This document shows, piece by piece, positions 1-8,214 of a DNA stretch of 54,300 bases. The stretch is taken from contig JARLJW010000096.1 of NCBI GenBank assembly GCA_031290985.1, forward strand, positions 1-54,300. The letters are read 5' to 3'. Every line of letters begins with the position of its first letter. The stretch's first letter is position 1. Origin of the DNA: Verrucomicrobiia bacterium (lineage in GTDB: Bacteria; Verrucomicrobiota; Verrucomicrobiia; Limisphaerales; UBA11358). The notes beneath the pieces were generated by a model that saw only the letters and a program-made list of their open reading frames with translations, was not told the DNA's origin and searched no databases. The translations under genes were made by a program, and so were the position numbers.

Positions 1-435
1 AAAGTCTGCCCTACATTCTGAGCCAGATACTAACCATAGCAGGAGCCCGTCCGATGTAGGGCAGGCTTTCGTGCCTGCCGGTGCACCGGACTTTCCAGTC
101 CGGTGTTCCGGTTTTGGTTGTCTACATCGTTGCATCCTTAAAGTGTGATGAACGGGCGACTGGAAAGTCGCCCGAACCGGTCCCGACTTGTCGGGAGAAA
201 GTCTGCCCTACATTCTGAGCCAGATACTAACCATAGCAGGAGCCCGTCCGATGTAGGGCAGGCTTTCGTGCCTGCCGGTGCACCGGACTTTCCAGTCCGG
301 TGTTCCGGTTTTGGTTTATTTACATCGTTGCATCCTTAATGTGTGATGAACGGGCGACTGGAAAGTCGCCCTAACCGGTCCCGACTTGTCGGGAGAAAGT
401 CCACCCTACATTCTGAGCCAGATACGAACCACTAA
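1..435. repeat. Tandem REP-type units, period about 198 bp
   Basis: Two full units start at 1 and 198, and a third starts at 396 and is cut by the IS element at 436. Each unit carries a series of short hairpins: stem GCAGGC with loop TTTCGT, stem CACCGGAC with loop TTTCCA, stem GGGCGAC with loop TGGAAA, and stem TCCCGAC with a 3-nt loop. Outer arms GTAGGGCAG and CTGCCCTAC make the whole unit an inverted array. The organisation resembles BIME/REP clusters and the RAYT gene nearby fits. No gene is supported here. Confidence 0.85.
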
Positions 436-1650
436 GGAAACGCTGATTTAATCAATTCATTTGGAATGGGAGGCGAAGTTGGGGAGCGGTTGGCTTAAAC
501 TTTGCGGCATGACGCACCAGCCCAGCTTCGCCCACGCCGAGTTTGCCGCCAAAAAGAAAGTCACCCGTCGCGAAAAGTTCCTCGCCCGCATGGAGGAAGT
601 CATCCCGTGGAAACAACTGCTGGCCGTCATTGAACCCTTCTATCCTAAGGGCAAACGCGGCCGCCCGCCCATTGGTTTGGAGCGGATGTTGCGCGTCTAT
701 TTTCTCCAGCAATGGTATGCCCTCGCCGACGAGGCGCTCGAAGATGCGCTCTACGACAGCCACGCCCTCCAGAGTTTTGCGCGGATTGACCTCGCCGCCG
801 AAGGCGTGCCCGACGCCACCACCCTGTTGAACTTCCGGCGGCTGCTGGAAACGCACGGCCTCTGCCAAGGCCTCTTCACCGCCATCAACGCCGACCTCAC
901 CGCGCGGGGTTTGCTGCTGCGGGAAGGCACGCTGGTGGACGCCACGTTGATCGCCGCGCCGTCCTCCACCAAGAACCAGGCCAAGCAACGCGACCCGGAA
1001 ATGCACCAGACCAAGAAAGGCAACCAGTGGTATTTCGGAATGAAAGCGCACATCGGGGCGGACCGGGCCAGCAAGCTGGTGCACACCGTTGTGACCACGG
1101 CGGCCAACGTGGCCGACATCACCCAGACGGCGGAACTGCTCCATGGAGCGGAGACGCAAGTTCACGCCGACGCGGGCTACACCGGCGTGGAGAAGCGCCC
1201 GGAGATCGTGGCGCTGAAACGGAAGCTGGACTGGCAGATTGCGTGCAAGCGGGGAATCATCAAAGCCCTGGCCGAAGGTGCGGAGAAAGAGGCGGTCAAG
1301 GCCGTCGAAAAGGCCAAAGCGTCCGTGCGGGCGTATGTGGAGCATCCCTTTCACATCGTGAAGAATATTTTCCGGCATCGGAAAGTGCGGTATCGGGGAC
1401 TGGCGAAGAACGGGCATCAACTTTACACCTTGTTCGGGCTGGCCAACGTGGTCATCGGCGCGCGGGTGGCCAAGGCGTGAAAAAACGGGTGGCACGGCCT
1501 GCCCGGCGACAAAAAATGCCGTCCCACCGTTGCGGCCAACGCCGTGCGACCGGTAAACCGGCGACGGCGCGAGCAGTTTCTGCCCCGCCCGGCGTAAATC
1601 GCCTCCGGCAGAAATTGAAAATCCAAAACTTGGCTTTGTTCAGCGCTTCC
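436..1650 (+). mobile_element. IS5-family insertion sequence, apparently complete
   Basis: The element is 1215 bp, close to the size of E. coli IS5. Its ends form an imperfect terminal inverted repeat: GGAAACGCTGA on the left and GGAAGCGCTGA on the right when reverse-complemented, followed by weaker similarity. It is flanked by a direct CTAA at 432-435 and 1651-1654, matching the CTAR target preference of IS5. It lies inside a REP unit whose sequence continues on the right. A single intact transposase frame suggests a recent, possibly active insertion. Confidence 0.93.
509..1480 (+). CDS. IS5-family DDE transposase
   Basis: The 323-aa product cuts and rejoins the ends of the surrounding IS. 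The start at 509 is chosen because the next residues (MTHQPSFAHAEF) align with the recalled start of E. coli IS5 transposase. The N-terminal DUF772-type region includes PWKQLLAVIEPFYPK near residues 33-47. The catalytic acidic residues are D144 (TLVDAT), D221 (VHADAGYTG) and E278 (VEHPF). The conserved block RDPEMHQTKKGNQW lies near 161-174. The frame is uninterrupted and of the usual length, so the enzyme is probably functional. Confidence 0.95.
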   Translation: MTHQPSFAHAEFAAKKKVTRREKFLARMEEVIPWKQLLAVIEPFYPKGKRGRPPIGLERMLRVYFLQQWYALADEALEDALYDSHALQSFARIDLAAEGVPDATTLLNFRRLLETHGLCQGLFTAINADLTARGLLLREGTLVDATLIAAPSSTKNQAKQRDPEMHQTKKGNQWYFGMKAHIGADRASKLVHTVVTTAANVADITQTAELLHGAETQVHADAGYTGVEKRPEIVALKRKLDWQIACKRGIIKALAEGAEKEAVKAVEKAKASVRAYVEHPFHIVKNIFRHRKVRYRGLAKNGHQLYTLFGLANVVIGARVAKA

Positions 1651-1654
1651 CTAA

Positions 1655-1835
1655 CCATAGCAGGAAGAGCCCGTCCGATGTAGGGCAGGCTTTCGTGCCT
1701 GCCGGTGCACCGGACTTTCCAGTCCGGTGTTCCGGTTTTGTTTTAGTTACATCGTTGCATCCTTAATGTGTGATGAACGGGCGACTGGAAAGTCGCCCTA
1801 ACCGGCAGACTGGAAAGTCTGCCCTACATGATAAA
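1655..1835. repeat. Right part of the REP unit split by the IS
   Basis: This resumes the third tandem unit after the IS. It has the GCAGGC/TTTCGT hairpin, the CACCGGAC/TTTCCA hairpin and the GGGCGAC/TGGAAA hairpin. It ends with a variant stem (GGCAGAC, loop TGGAAA, GTCTGCC) not seen in the left units. It leads directly into the region upstream of the RAYT gene. Confidence 0.85.
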
Positions 1836-1892
1836 TGGTGTCGCTTGAAAAATGCGCTCCACTTTGAATGGGGGCTTTGGTAATCGTGGCGG

Positions 1893-2564
1893 ATGGAACC
1901 GATTCCTAAACCTGACGGGGCGGCGGATGACCAGCATCTGACTGCAGGTTTTCATCACCGTGACCATTTGCCACACATCAAGCGGGCAGGGGCTTCCTAT
2001 TTCGTCACGTTTCGATTGGTGGGAACCTTGCCGGGCGAAGTTCTATCACAATTGAAGCAGGAGCGGGAAGCCATCATGGCTGCGGCTTTGGCAGCGAACC
2101 GTCCCCTGACGTGGCACGAACAGGAGGAATTGTTCCGGTGGTATGCGTCACGGGTGGATCGCCATTTGGATGCCGGTCACGGCGAGTGTTGGTTGCGCCG
2201 GCCGGAGCTGGCCAAAGTTGTGGCTGATGCCCTGCGATTCCACGCCGGCCAGCGATTTGACCTGCTGGCTTGGGTGGTGATGGCCAATCACGTTCATGCG
2301 GTGGTGCGTCCGTTGCCCGGTTTCACCTTGAGCCAGATACTACAGAGTTGGAAAGGTTTTAGCGCCCGTGAAGCCAACCGGCTGCTCAAACGGCAGGGCG
2401 AGTTTTGGCAGGGAGAATCGTACGATCATCTGGTTCGGGACGATGAAGATTTAAGCCGCTGCTGCCACTACACCACGATGAATCCGGTGAATGCGCGGCT
2501 ATGCGCACGGCCAGAAGACTGGCCTTGGAGCAGCGCCTATCGCCCGCCAGCCCGCCCGACGTAG
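1893..2564 (+). CDS. REP-associated tyrosine transposase (RAYT, Y1-Tnp family)
   Basis: The product is a 223-aa single-stranded-DNA transposase of the HUH/Y1 type, which in known systems binds and cleaves REP hairpins. The HUH motif is H133-V-H135 in VMANHVHAVVRP. The likely catalytic tyrosine is Y177 in GESYDHLVRDDEDL, and the family C-terminal block HYTTMNPVNARL and DWPWSSA is present. REP arrays flank it on both sides. Its TAG stop (2562-2564) lies inside the first bases of the downstream REP unit (GTAGGGCAGG), so gene and repeat are physically joined. Family assignment is firm; activity is inferred. Confidence 0.92.
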   Translation: MEPIPKPDGAADDQHLTAGFHHRDHLPHIKRAGASYFVTFRLVGTLPGEVLSQLKQEREAIMAAALAANRPLTWHEQEELFRWYASRVDRHLDAGHGECWLRRPELAKVVADALRFHAGQRFDLLAWVVMANHVHAVVRPLPGFTLSQILQSWKGFSAREANRLLKRQGEFWQGESYDHLVRDDEDLSRCCHYTTMNPVNARLCARPEDWPWSSAYRPPARPT

Positions 2565-3205
2565 GGCAGGCTTTCGTGCCTGCCGGTGAGCGGGGCTTTC
2601 CAGCCCCGTGCTCCGGTTTTGTTCTGTTTTCATCGTTGCATTCGCAATAAGTTATGAACGGGCGACTGGAAAGTCGCCCGAACCGGTCCCGACTTGTCGG
2701 GAGAAAGCCTGCCCTACGCGCGGCCAGGGGAAAATTACAGAACGAAGCCAATTTGAAAATGGCAAGTGAGGGGGTGGCGGGTGGCGGGGCCTTCGCCAGC
2801 CCGTCCGACGTAGGGCAGGCTTTCGTGCCTGCCGGTGCAGGCGACTTTCCAGTCGCCTGTTCCTGTTTGAAGCAAGACCTTGGGAGCTGATTCCAAACCT
2901 GAACACGGGACTGGAAAGTCCCGTGAACCGGTCCCGACTTGTCGGGAGAAAGCCAGCCCTACGCGCGGCCAAGGGAAAATTACAGAACGAAGCCAATTTG
3001 AAAATGGCAAGTGAGGGGGTGGCGGGGCCTTCGCCAGCCCGTCCGACGTAGGGCAGGCTTTCGTGCCTGCCGGTGCAGGCGACTTTCCAGTCGCCTGTTC
3101 CTGTTTGAAGCAAGACGCTGGGAGCTGATTCCAAACCTGAACACGGGACTGGAAAGTCCCGTGAACCGGTCCCGACTTGTCGGGAGAAAGCCTGCCCTAC
3201 GGGAA
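2556..3205. repeat. REP units downstream of the RAYT gene
   Basis: One unit abuts the RAYT stop. Two more copies follow with a period near 240 bp and share a segment beginning GGGAAAATTACAGAACGAAG. Stems vary while loops stay fixed: GAGCGGGGC/TTTCCA near 2588, CAGGCGAC/TTTCCA at 2838-2859, CACGGGAC/TGGAAA at 2904-2925. Both arms change together, which indicates selection for pairing or hairpin processing. Part of the spacer also occurs near 39.25 kb in inverse orientation. No gene is supported. Confidence 0.85.
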
Positions 3206-3345
3206 AATAGCGTTGCCAACAAAGGCTGTTTTGGGTTTTGGAAGCTCGCCGCAGGCATTTTCCGCCCATATGCCCCTTTGGGCAGGTTGAAGGCGGATTT
3301 TAGAGGTGCTATCTTATTTTTCTTAAATCCTTTGACCAGCGTGAT

Positions 3346-3381
3346 ATTTGATGCGGTATTTGATGCGGTATTTGATGCGGT
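3346..3381. repeat. Three perfect 12-bp direct repeats (ATTTGATGCGGT)
   Basis: The 12-mer ATTTGATGCGGT occurs three times head to tail at 3346, 3358 and 3370, about 155 bp before the secreted-protein gene at 3535. It may be an operator or simple slippage DNA. A related GATACCGC (the complement of GCGGTATC) occurs near 3499. Confidence 0.75.
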
Positions 3382-3534
3382 TAATGGACCTTAATATGTT
3401 TATTATGAGCTGTTTGTGCGAGATACAGCGTTTAAGCAAAAAATGTTCAATAAAAAGTTTAAAAAATTGTTGACGCTGGCTTGCGCCTCTGCGAAATTGA
3501 TACCGCACACGGTAAAAAGAACAACAACACTACT

Positions 3535-4371
3535 ATGAAGAAAACACTACTGATTGCTGCAGCCGCGCTTGCTGCCAGCGTCATTTCCTCCCAAGCGCAG
3601 GTTTACTCACAAAATATTGTGGGTTACGTCAATACTCCCCTTCCAGGTGGCAACCATCTTACGATGATTGCCAACCCGTTAATCGGGTCGGGTGGTACCA
3701 ATGGTGCGGCTCAGGTTTTGACTGGCCTCACTGGTGGCGAAAATCTTTTCATCTGGAATGGTGCTGGTTACTATGCCTACACATTCAATGGTCTTGGCGT
3801 TGGTACGGGTTTGGGTTTCCCCAGTGACTGGACTGATCCTAATGGTGGTGCCGCTGGTTCTGTTCCTGGTGATGTTTACGATTCTGGTAATCAGGTTTAT
3901 TGGACTCTGCCACCGCAGTTGAATCAAGGTCAGGGCGCTTTCCTACAAAATCCCAATACGAGCTTTACTAACACGTTCGTTGGAACGGTTGTTTTGTCGA
4001 ATACTGCTCCAATCGTTCTCTCGGGCGGCAACGCTCTCAAATTGGTCGCATCCACTGTCCCGCTCGGTGGTAGTCTCGAGAACACGAATATTAATTTGCC
4101 CTTCATCGGTGGTGAAAACATCTTCATCTGGAATGGTGCTGGTTACTACGCTTATACATTCAATGGTACTGGTGTAGGCACTGGTCTTGGCTTCCCGAGT
4201 GATTATACGGATCCCAACGGTGGTGCTGCTGGCTCCGTCCCTGGCGACGTTTATGATAGCGTCAATCAGGTTTACTGGACTCCACTGCCTGCGGTTAACG
4301 TGGGTGGAGGTTTCTTTGTTCAAAATCCTAACAGCACGGAAAACTGGAGCCAAAATTTAGTCATTCCGTAA
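3535..4371 (+). CDS. Secreted protein with two internal repeats
   Basis: The product is 278 aa. The start at 3535 is chosen because it opens directly on a Sec signal peptide (MKKTLLIAAAALAASVISSQ, cleavage probably after AQA/Q). The mature start VYSQNIVGYVNTPLP resembles a secreted family I associate with Verrucomicrobiota. Two near-identical blocks follow, each holding GGENxFIWNGAGYYAYTFNG and then FPSDxTDPNGGAAGSVPGD, near residues 64-130 and 180-250. This indicates internal duplication. The function is unknown; it could be a surface or adhesive protein. A PEP-CTERM gene follows 45 bp downstream on the same strand. Confidence 0.85.
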   Translation: MKKTLLIAAAALAASVISSQAQVYSQNIVGYVNTPLPGGNHLTMIANPLIGSGGTNGAAQVLTGLTGGENLFIWNGAGYYAYTFNGLGVGTGLGFPSDWTDPNGGAAGSVPGDVYDSGNQVYWTLPPQLNQGQGAFLQNPNTSFTNTFVGTVVLSNTAPIVLSGGNALKLVASTVPLGGSLENTNINLPFIGGENIFIWNGAGYYAYTFNGTGVGTGLGFPSDYTDPNGGAAGSVPGDVYDSVNQVYWTPLPAVNVGGGFFVQNPNSTENWSQNLVIP

Positions 4372-4416
4372 TTCACCAACCTGAAAACTCAAACTCAAAC
4401 ATTAAATTAAACAAAC

Positions 4417-5079
4417 ATGAAAAAAATACTACTTATCGCGTCTGTGGTGGCTCTTGGGGCCATGGTTTCTCAGGCGCAAGGCTTGGTTAGCATCAACTTG
4501 GGCGGCGGCAATTTGGTCTCCACGAACTCCGCTCTCGGTGCTATTGGTAAGGCTCTTGGCTCGGGTACCACTGGGTTCTACTACGAGTTGCTTTATAGCA
4601 CCAGTTCGCAAGGTGCAACGACGTCTGCAAGCACGGGCGTGGGCTCTTGGGTTGACTCGGGAGTGTTTGGTACATCGGGTGCTACTGGTTTGCATGCTGG
4701 CTGGATTACCTCAGGCACCAGCGTTGCGGCTACTGGCTGGACGGCTCCCGGTGCTACGTATGACAACACGCGTTTCACTGAAGTCATCGGCTGGAGTGGC
4801 GACTATGGTACCACCTACGCTGCCTTCCTTACGTCCCTTCAGGGCGGCCTCGCTGCTGGTGGTTATTTCGGAGCCGAGCTTGGCCAGAACGTTGCTGGTG
4901 GCGGTACTACCTCCTTGCCTGCCGTTAACATGTGGGGCAATGGCGGACCCGGTGGCACTAGCGATGGTTTCCTCTCCGGCTTGGTGTTGAACCAGGTTGT
5001 TGCGGTTCCGGAACCGGCCACGATGGTTTTGGCTGGCTTGGGCGGTCTCTCGCTCCTCGCCCTCCGCCGCAAGAAATAA
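4417..5079 (+). CDS. PEP-CTERM sorting domain protein
   Basis: The product is 220 aa with an N-terminal signal peptide (MKKILLIASVVALGAMVSQA). It has a Gly/Ser/Thr-rich middle and a C-terminal tripartite PEP-CTERM signal: VPEPAT, a hydrophobic segment (MVLAGLGGLSLLAL) and the basic tail RRKK. Such proteins are processed by exosortase, usually in exopolysaccharide-producing bacteria. No exosortase is in this window. The middle domain has no family I recognise. The gene lies just after another exported-protein gene and just before a strong terminator. Confidence 0.93.
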   Translation: MKKILLIASVVALGAMVSQAQGLVSINLGGGNLVSTNSALGAIGKALGSGTTGFYYELLYSTSSQGATTSASTGVGSWVDSGVFGTSGATGLHAGWITSGTSVAATGWTAPGATYDNTRFTEVIGWSGDYGTTYAAFLTSLQGGLAAGGYFGAELGQNVAGGGTTSLPAVNMWGNGGPGGTSDGFLSGLVLNQVVAVPEPATMVLAGLGGLSLLALRRKK

Positions 5080-5120
5080 TAATGTAGCAGCGGGCGTAAG
5101 CCTGCTCTAATAAATCTCAA

Positions 5121-5152
5121 CCCCGCTGGTTTAAACGCCAGCGGGGTTTTTT
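5121..5152 (+). terminator. Rho-independent terminator after the PEP-CTERM gene
   Basis: The perfect 9-bp stem CCCCGCTGG (5121-5129) pairs with CCAGCGGGG (5138-5146) and is followed by a run of six T. Confidence 0.92.
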
Positions 5153-5226
5153 GTTGCCCAACTTTCATAGCAGCGCGGCGTAAGCCGGCTGGTCGGATAC
5201 CACGCGCCGTAACGGAACCGCGGTCA

Positions 5227-5310
5227 CGGTGCATTGCAGTCGATGCACCGTTGATGTAGGGCAGGCTTTCCAGCCTGCCGGTTTACCGGACTTTCCAGTC
5301 CGGTGTTTCG
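5227..5310. repeat. Isolated REP element with three hairpins
   Basis: Three perfect stems lie in sequence: CGGTGCAT/ATGCACCG (5227-5250), GGCAGGC with loop TTTCCA (5260-5279), and ACCGGAC with loop TTTCCA (5285-5304). In this copy the first REP hairpin has the TTTCCA loop instead of TTTCGT. Confidence 0.8.
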
Positions 5311-6108
5311 GTTTAGAGCAGCTAAAGAAAAGTTGTAGCCATTCGGTTGGGAAAGAGTGAGGGCGGTCTTTTTGGGTTTTGGCTTCGTTTCGGCTCAGTC
5401 ACGGGGTTATTCAAACCCGCTCCTTCGCCAAGGCCGATGATCGGCACCGCTCGCCAAAAGTCCAAGCTGGACTGGCCTGTAAAAAATCCTCGCTCCGAAC
5501 GGCGACACTATTTTTTCAAACGCTCCGAGTATACGACAGTTTTTTTTGGAAAACGTTCAATCAAATACTTGGATTTATTTGCGGGGCGGGGGTTGTCGGG
5601 ACGCCGTGAGTGCTGATACAGTCGATGAGGTTCGATGCCGCACGGAGTACGGGCGTACGGCCACCGGGGGCAAGCAATGAGTTTGAGAATCGTCGTCAGT
5701 TTGTGAGTTGATGAGTTGGTGAATGAGTGAGTTTGGGGCGGGGGCAGTGGCAAGGCACCTTTTCCTCCCCAGGTGGTGAAGGGCGCGTGTGGGCGGTGTT
5801 CTTTGACATAATAATAACCAATCAAGCCAAGCAGTGAGTTGGTGACTTAGTGAGTTAGTGAATTGGGGGCTGAGATGAACCACTGGCGGCAGGATGCCGC
5901 CTGTACCAGCAGGCAAGATGCCTGCGTTACGGCGGGAGCGCTGGCGCGGAGGATCAAGCCGATTCAAGGTGAATCAAGGTGAATGACGCGGAAAAACGAG
6001 GATCGAAGGTGGAAGATCGAGGATGGCGGGTGCGACTATGCAAGGCCTTGGGAATCAAGGTTCGTTAGGCTTTGTTGGGCTTTGTTGGACCTTAGGATTT
6101 TTGTACGA

Positions 6109-6497
6109 GCCGCACGGGCAGTCGGGCTGAAAGGTGACCGAATTAAGGTAGATTAAAGCAAATTAAACCATGAATGTGACGGGTGACGGGTGGCGGGTGA
6201 CGAGGAAAAACTGGGCAGTGGTGCATATAGATAAGAAGAGGCCGAAAACATTGGGAATCCAAGTAAATCCAACCAAATCCAACCAAAAAATTTACGGCCT
6301 GCGCCACCTCTCCCCCGTTTCACGGCGGAGAGGGGGTCGGAACGCTTCGGGTTATCCGGGTGAATCAGGCCCTGTTTTCGCGCCATAAAAATTTGAGAAA
6401 CGGCCAATAAAGCGCGGGCCGCACGGGCCACCAAATTGAACGGAATTAAAGTAAATTAAGCCAAATTAAACCTCGAATGTGACGGGTGACGGGTGGC
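6109..6497. repeat. Direct repeat pair, about 85 bp, 300 bp apart
   Basis: Copy one (about 6109-6197) and copy two (about 6413-6497) share CCGCACGGGC, then AATTAA..AAATTAAACC, then GAATGTGACGGGTGACGGG in the same order with small changes. The function is unknown. Confidence 0.65.
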
Positions 6498-6554
6498 AAA
6501 TGGCAAGCCATCCGGTGCGGCGACGGTGGTGGGGAATTCGAACGATTTGGTGCG

Positions 6555-6598
6555 GGCGAAAGCGGTGTCGCCGCTGCCGCTCTGCTCCCGCAGTCCAA
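6555..6598 (-). repeat. Dispersed palindromic repeat, copy A
   Basis: The complement of this segment (TTGGACTGCGG, then CAGCGGCGACACCGCTTTCG) recurs at 39141-39183. The core AGCGG-CGACA-CCGCT is self-complementary. It belongs to a repeat family separate from the TTTCCA-loop REPs. Confidence 0.7.
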
Positions 6599-6732
6599 AT
6601 TTGCGTAAGGGTGGCGGGATGGGGACTTGGCAGTCGGCCACCGCTGCCGGACTGGCAACCGCGGCCGCGCTCCATATCGGTGATGAACTGCATCAGCGCA
6701 ATGCATGTTCCTTTGTAAGCGCAAGGCTATTC

Positions 6733-6760
6733 TTGACTCGCTGGCGTCGCAATTTATCAT
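6733..6760 (+). promoter_or_regulatory. Sigma-70-type promoter of eno
   Basis: The -35 TTGACT (6733-6738) and -10 TATCAT (6755-6760) are separated by 16 bp. Each box matches consensus at five of six positions. Transcription would start near 6767, about 30 nt before the eno start. Confidence 0.6.
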
Positions 6761-6797
6761 GCTGGTTCGTTTGGATTGCAGAATTTAAAATCTATTT

Positions 6798-8087
6798 ATG
6801 AGCAAAATCGTTGATATCATCGCGCGGGAAGTCCTCGACTCCCGCGGCAACCCCACTGTCGAAGCGGATGTGAAACTCTGCTGCGGCACCATCGGCCGCG
6901 CGGCCGTCCCGTCCGGCGCGAGCACGGGCGAACATGAAGCCATCGAACTCCGCGACGGCGACAAGAAGCGTTACCTCGGCAAGGGCGTCAGCAAGGCCGT
7001 CGCCAACGTCAACGGCAAGATCAAGAACGCGCTCATCGGGCATTGCGCGTGCGACCAGGTGGGCATCGACGCCGTCATGATCAAGCTGGACGGCACGGAA
7101 ACGAAATCCAAGCTCGGCGCGAACGCCATCCTCGCCGTCTCGCTCGCGGCCGCCAAGGCCGCTGCGGAATCCAAAGGCATGCCGCTCTACCGCTACATCG
7201 GCGGCACGAACGCCAAGGTTCTGCCGGTCCCGATGGCCAACGTGATCAACGGCGGCGCGCACTCGGACGCCCCGATTGATTTCCAGGAATTCATGATCCA
7301 GCCGCACGGCTTCGACACCTTCAGCGAAGGCCTGCGGGCGATCACGGAAATCTTCCACGCGCTCAAGGGTGTGTTGAAGAAGCGCGGGCTCTCCACCGCC
7401 GTCGGTGACGAAGGTGGTTTCGCGCCGAAGCTTAACAGCGTGGAAGACGCGATCGAATCGATCCTCGAAGCCGTCAAGAACGCGGGCTACAAGGCCGGCA
7501 AGCAGGTCAACCTGGCGCTGGACGTCGCCGCGTCTGAATTCTACAACCACGACGGCACGTACACGTTCAAGAAATCCACCGGCAAGACGGTCTCCGGTTC
7601 GGAACTCGTGGACTTCTATGCGAAGCTCGTGGCGAAGTACCCGATTGTCTCCATCGAAGACGGCTGCGCCGAAGGCGATTGGAAACATTGGAAGCAGCTC
7701 ACGGACAAGCTCGGTGACAAGATCCAGCTCGTCGGCGACGATCTGTTCGTCACCAATGTGAAGTTCCTCCAGAAAGGCATTGATACCGGCACCGCCAACT
7801 CGATTCTCGTCAAGGTGAACCAGATCGGTTCGCTCACCGAGACGCTCGACGCCGTGCAGCTCGCGCAATTCCACGCCTACACCGCCGTTCTCTCGCACCG
7901 CTCCGGTGAAACGGAAGATGCGACCATCGCGGACATCGCGGTCGCCACGAACTGCGGCCAGATCAAGACCGGTTCCTTGAGCCGCTCCGACCGTCTGGCG
8001 AAGTACAACCAGCTCCTGCGCATTGAGCAGCAGCTCGGCAAGAACGCCGTGTACGCGGGCTTGAGCGCGCTGAAGAAGAGCAAGTAG
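6798..8087 (+). CDS. eno: Enolase (phosphopyruvate hydratase)
   Basis: The 429-aa glycolytic enzyme interconverts 2-phosphoglycerate and phosphoenolpyruvate in the cytoplasm. Visible family features are SGASTGEHEAIELRD (39-53), the catalytic acid/base E205 in VGDEGGF, Mg ligands D242, E287 and D314 (LVGDDLF), the catalytic lysine K339 in ILVKVNQIGS, and the C-terminal GQIKTGSLSRSDR block (387-399). Length is typical. The upstream promoter and downstream terminator make it a single-gene unit. No clear Shine-Dalgarno is visible before the start. Confidence 0.98.
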   Translation: MSKIVDIIAREVLDSRGNPTVEADVKLCCGTIGRAAVPSGASTGEHEAIELRDGDKKRYLGKGVSKAVANVNGKIKNALIGHCACDQVGIDAVMIKLDGTETKSKLGANAILAVSLAAAKAAAESKGMPLYRYIGGTNAKVLPVPMANVINGGAHSDAPIDFQEFMIQPHGFDTFSEGLRAITEIFHALKGVLKKRGLSTAVGDEGGFAPKLNSVEDAIESILEAVKNAGYKAGKQVNLALDVAASEFYNHDGTYTFKKSTGKTVSGSELVDFYAKLVAKYPIVSIEDGCAEGDWKHWKQLTDKLGDKIQLVGDDLFVTNVKFLQKGIDTGTANSILVKVNQIGSLTETLDAVQLAQFHAYTAVLSHRSGETEDATIADIAVATNCGQIKTGSLSRSDRLAKYNQLLRIEQQLGKNAVYAGLSALKKSK

Positions 8088-8140
8088 GCCGGTAGACCGG
8101 GCCGGTGGACCGGCGCCAAATATTGCCGGAACAATTCAAA

Positions 8141-8173
8141 ACCCCGGAGGTCGTGAGGCTTCCGGGGTTTTTT
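8141..8173. terminator. Terminator between convergent eno and antiporter genes
   Basis: Stem ACCCCGGA (8141-8148) pairs with TCCGGGGT (8161-8168) and is followed by T residues on the plus strand. The minus side also reads into a short T run, so it may serve both genes. Confidence 0.88.
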
Positions 8174-8214
8174 ATTGTCCAAGGTCGGGCGGGATGAAGC
8201 GTTTCAACCGGCTT

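Larger units (their letters stand above)
5311..6720. other. Gene-free region with low-complexity and dispersed repeats
   Basis: I find no frame with family similarity in about 1.4 kb. The region has degenerate GTGAGTTRGTGA-like runs near 5690-5730 and 5830-5860, GGTGAATCAAGGTGAAT near 5970, and the repeated phrase GTGACGGGTGACGGGTGGC at about 6176 and 6478. It looks like accumulated repeat debris. Confidence 0.6.

Noticed and set aside
452..1495. Long minus-strand frame opposite the IS transposase
   Set aside because: It is the shadow of the transposase gene, with Gly/Arg/His-rich composition and no domain.
1..3205. Possible CRISPR array
   Set aside because: Repeat periods are about 198 and 240 bp with internal hairpins and no unique short spacers, and no cas gene is present.
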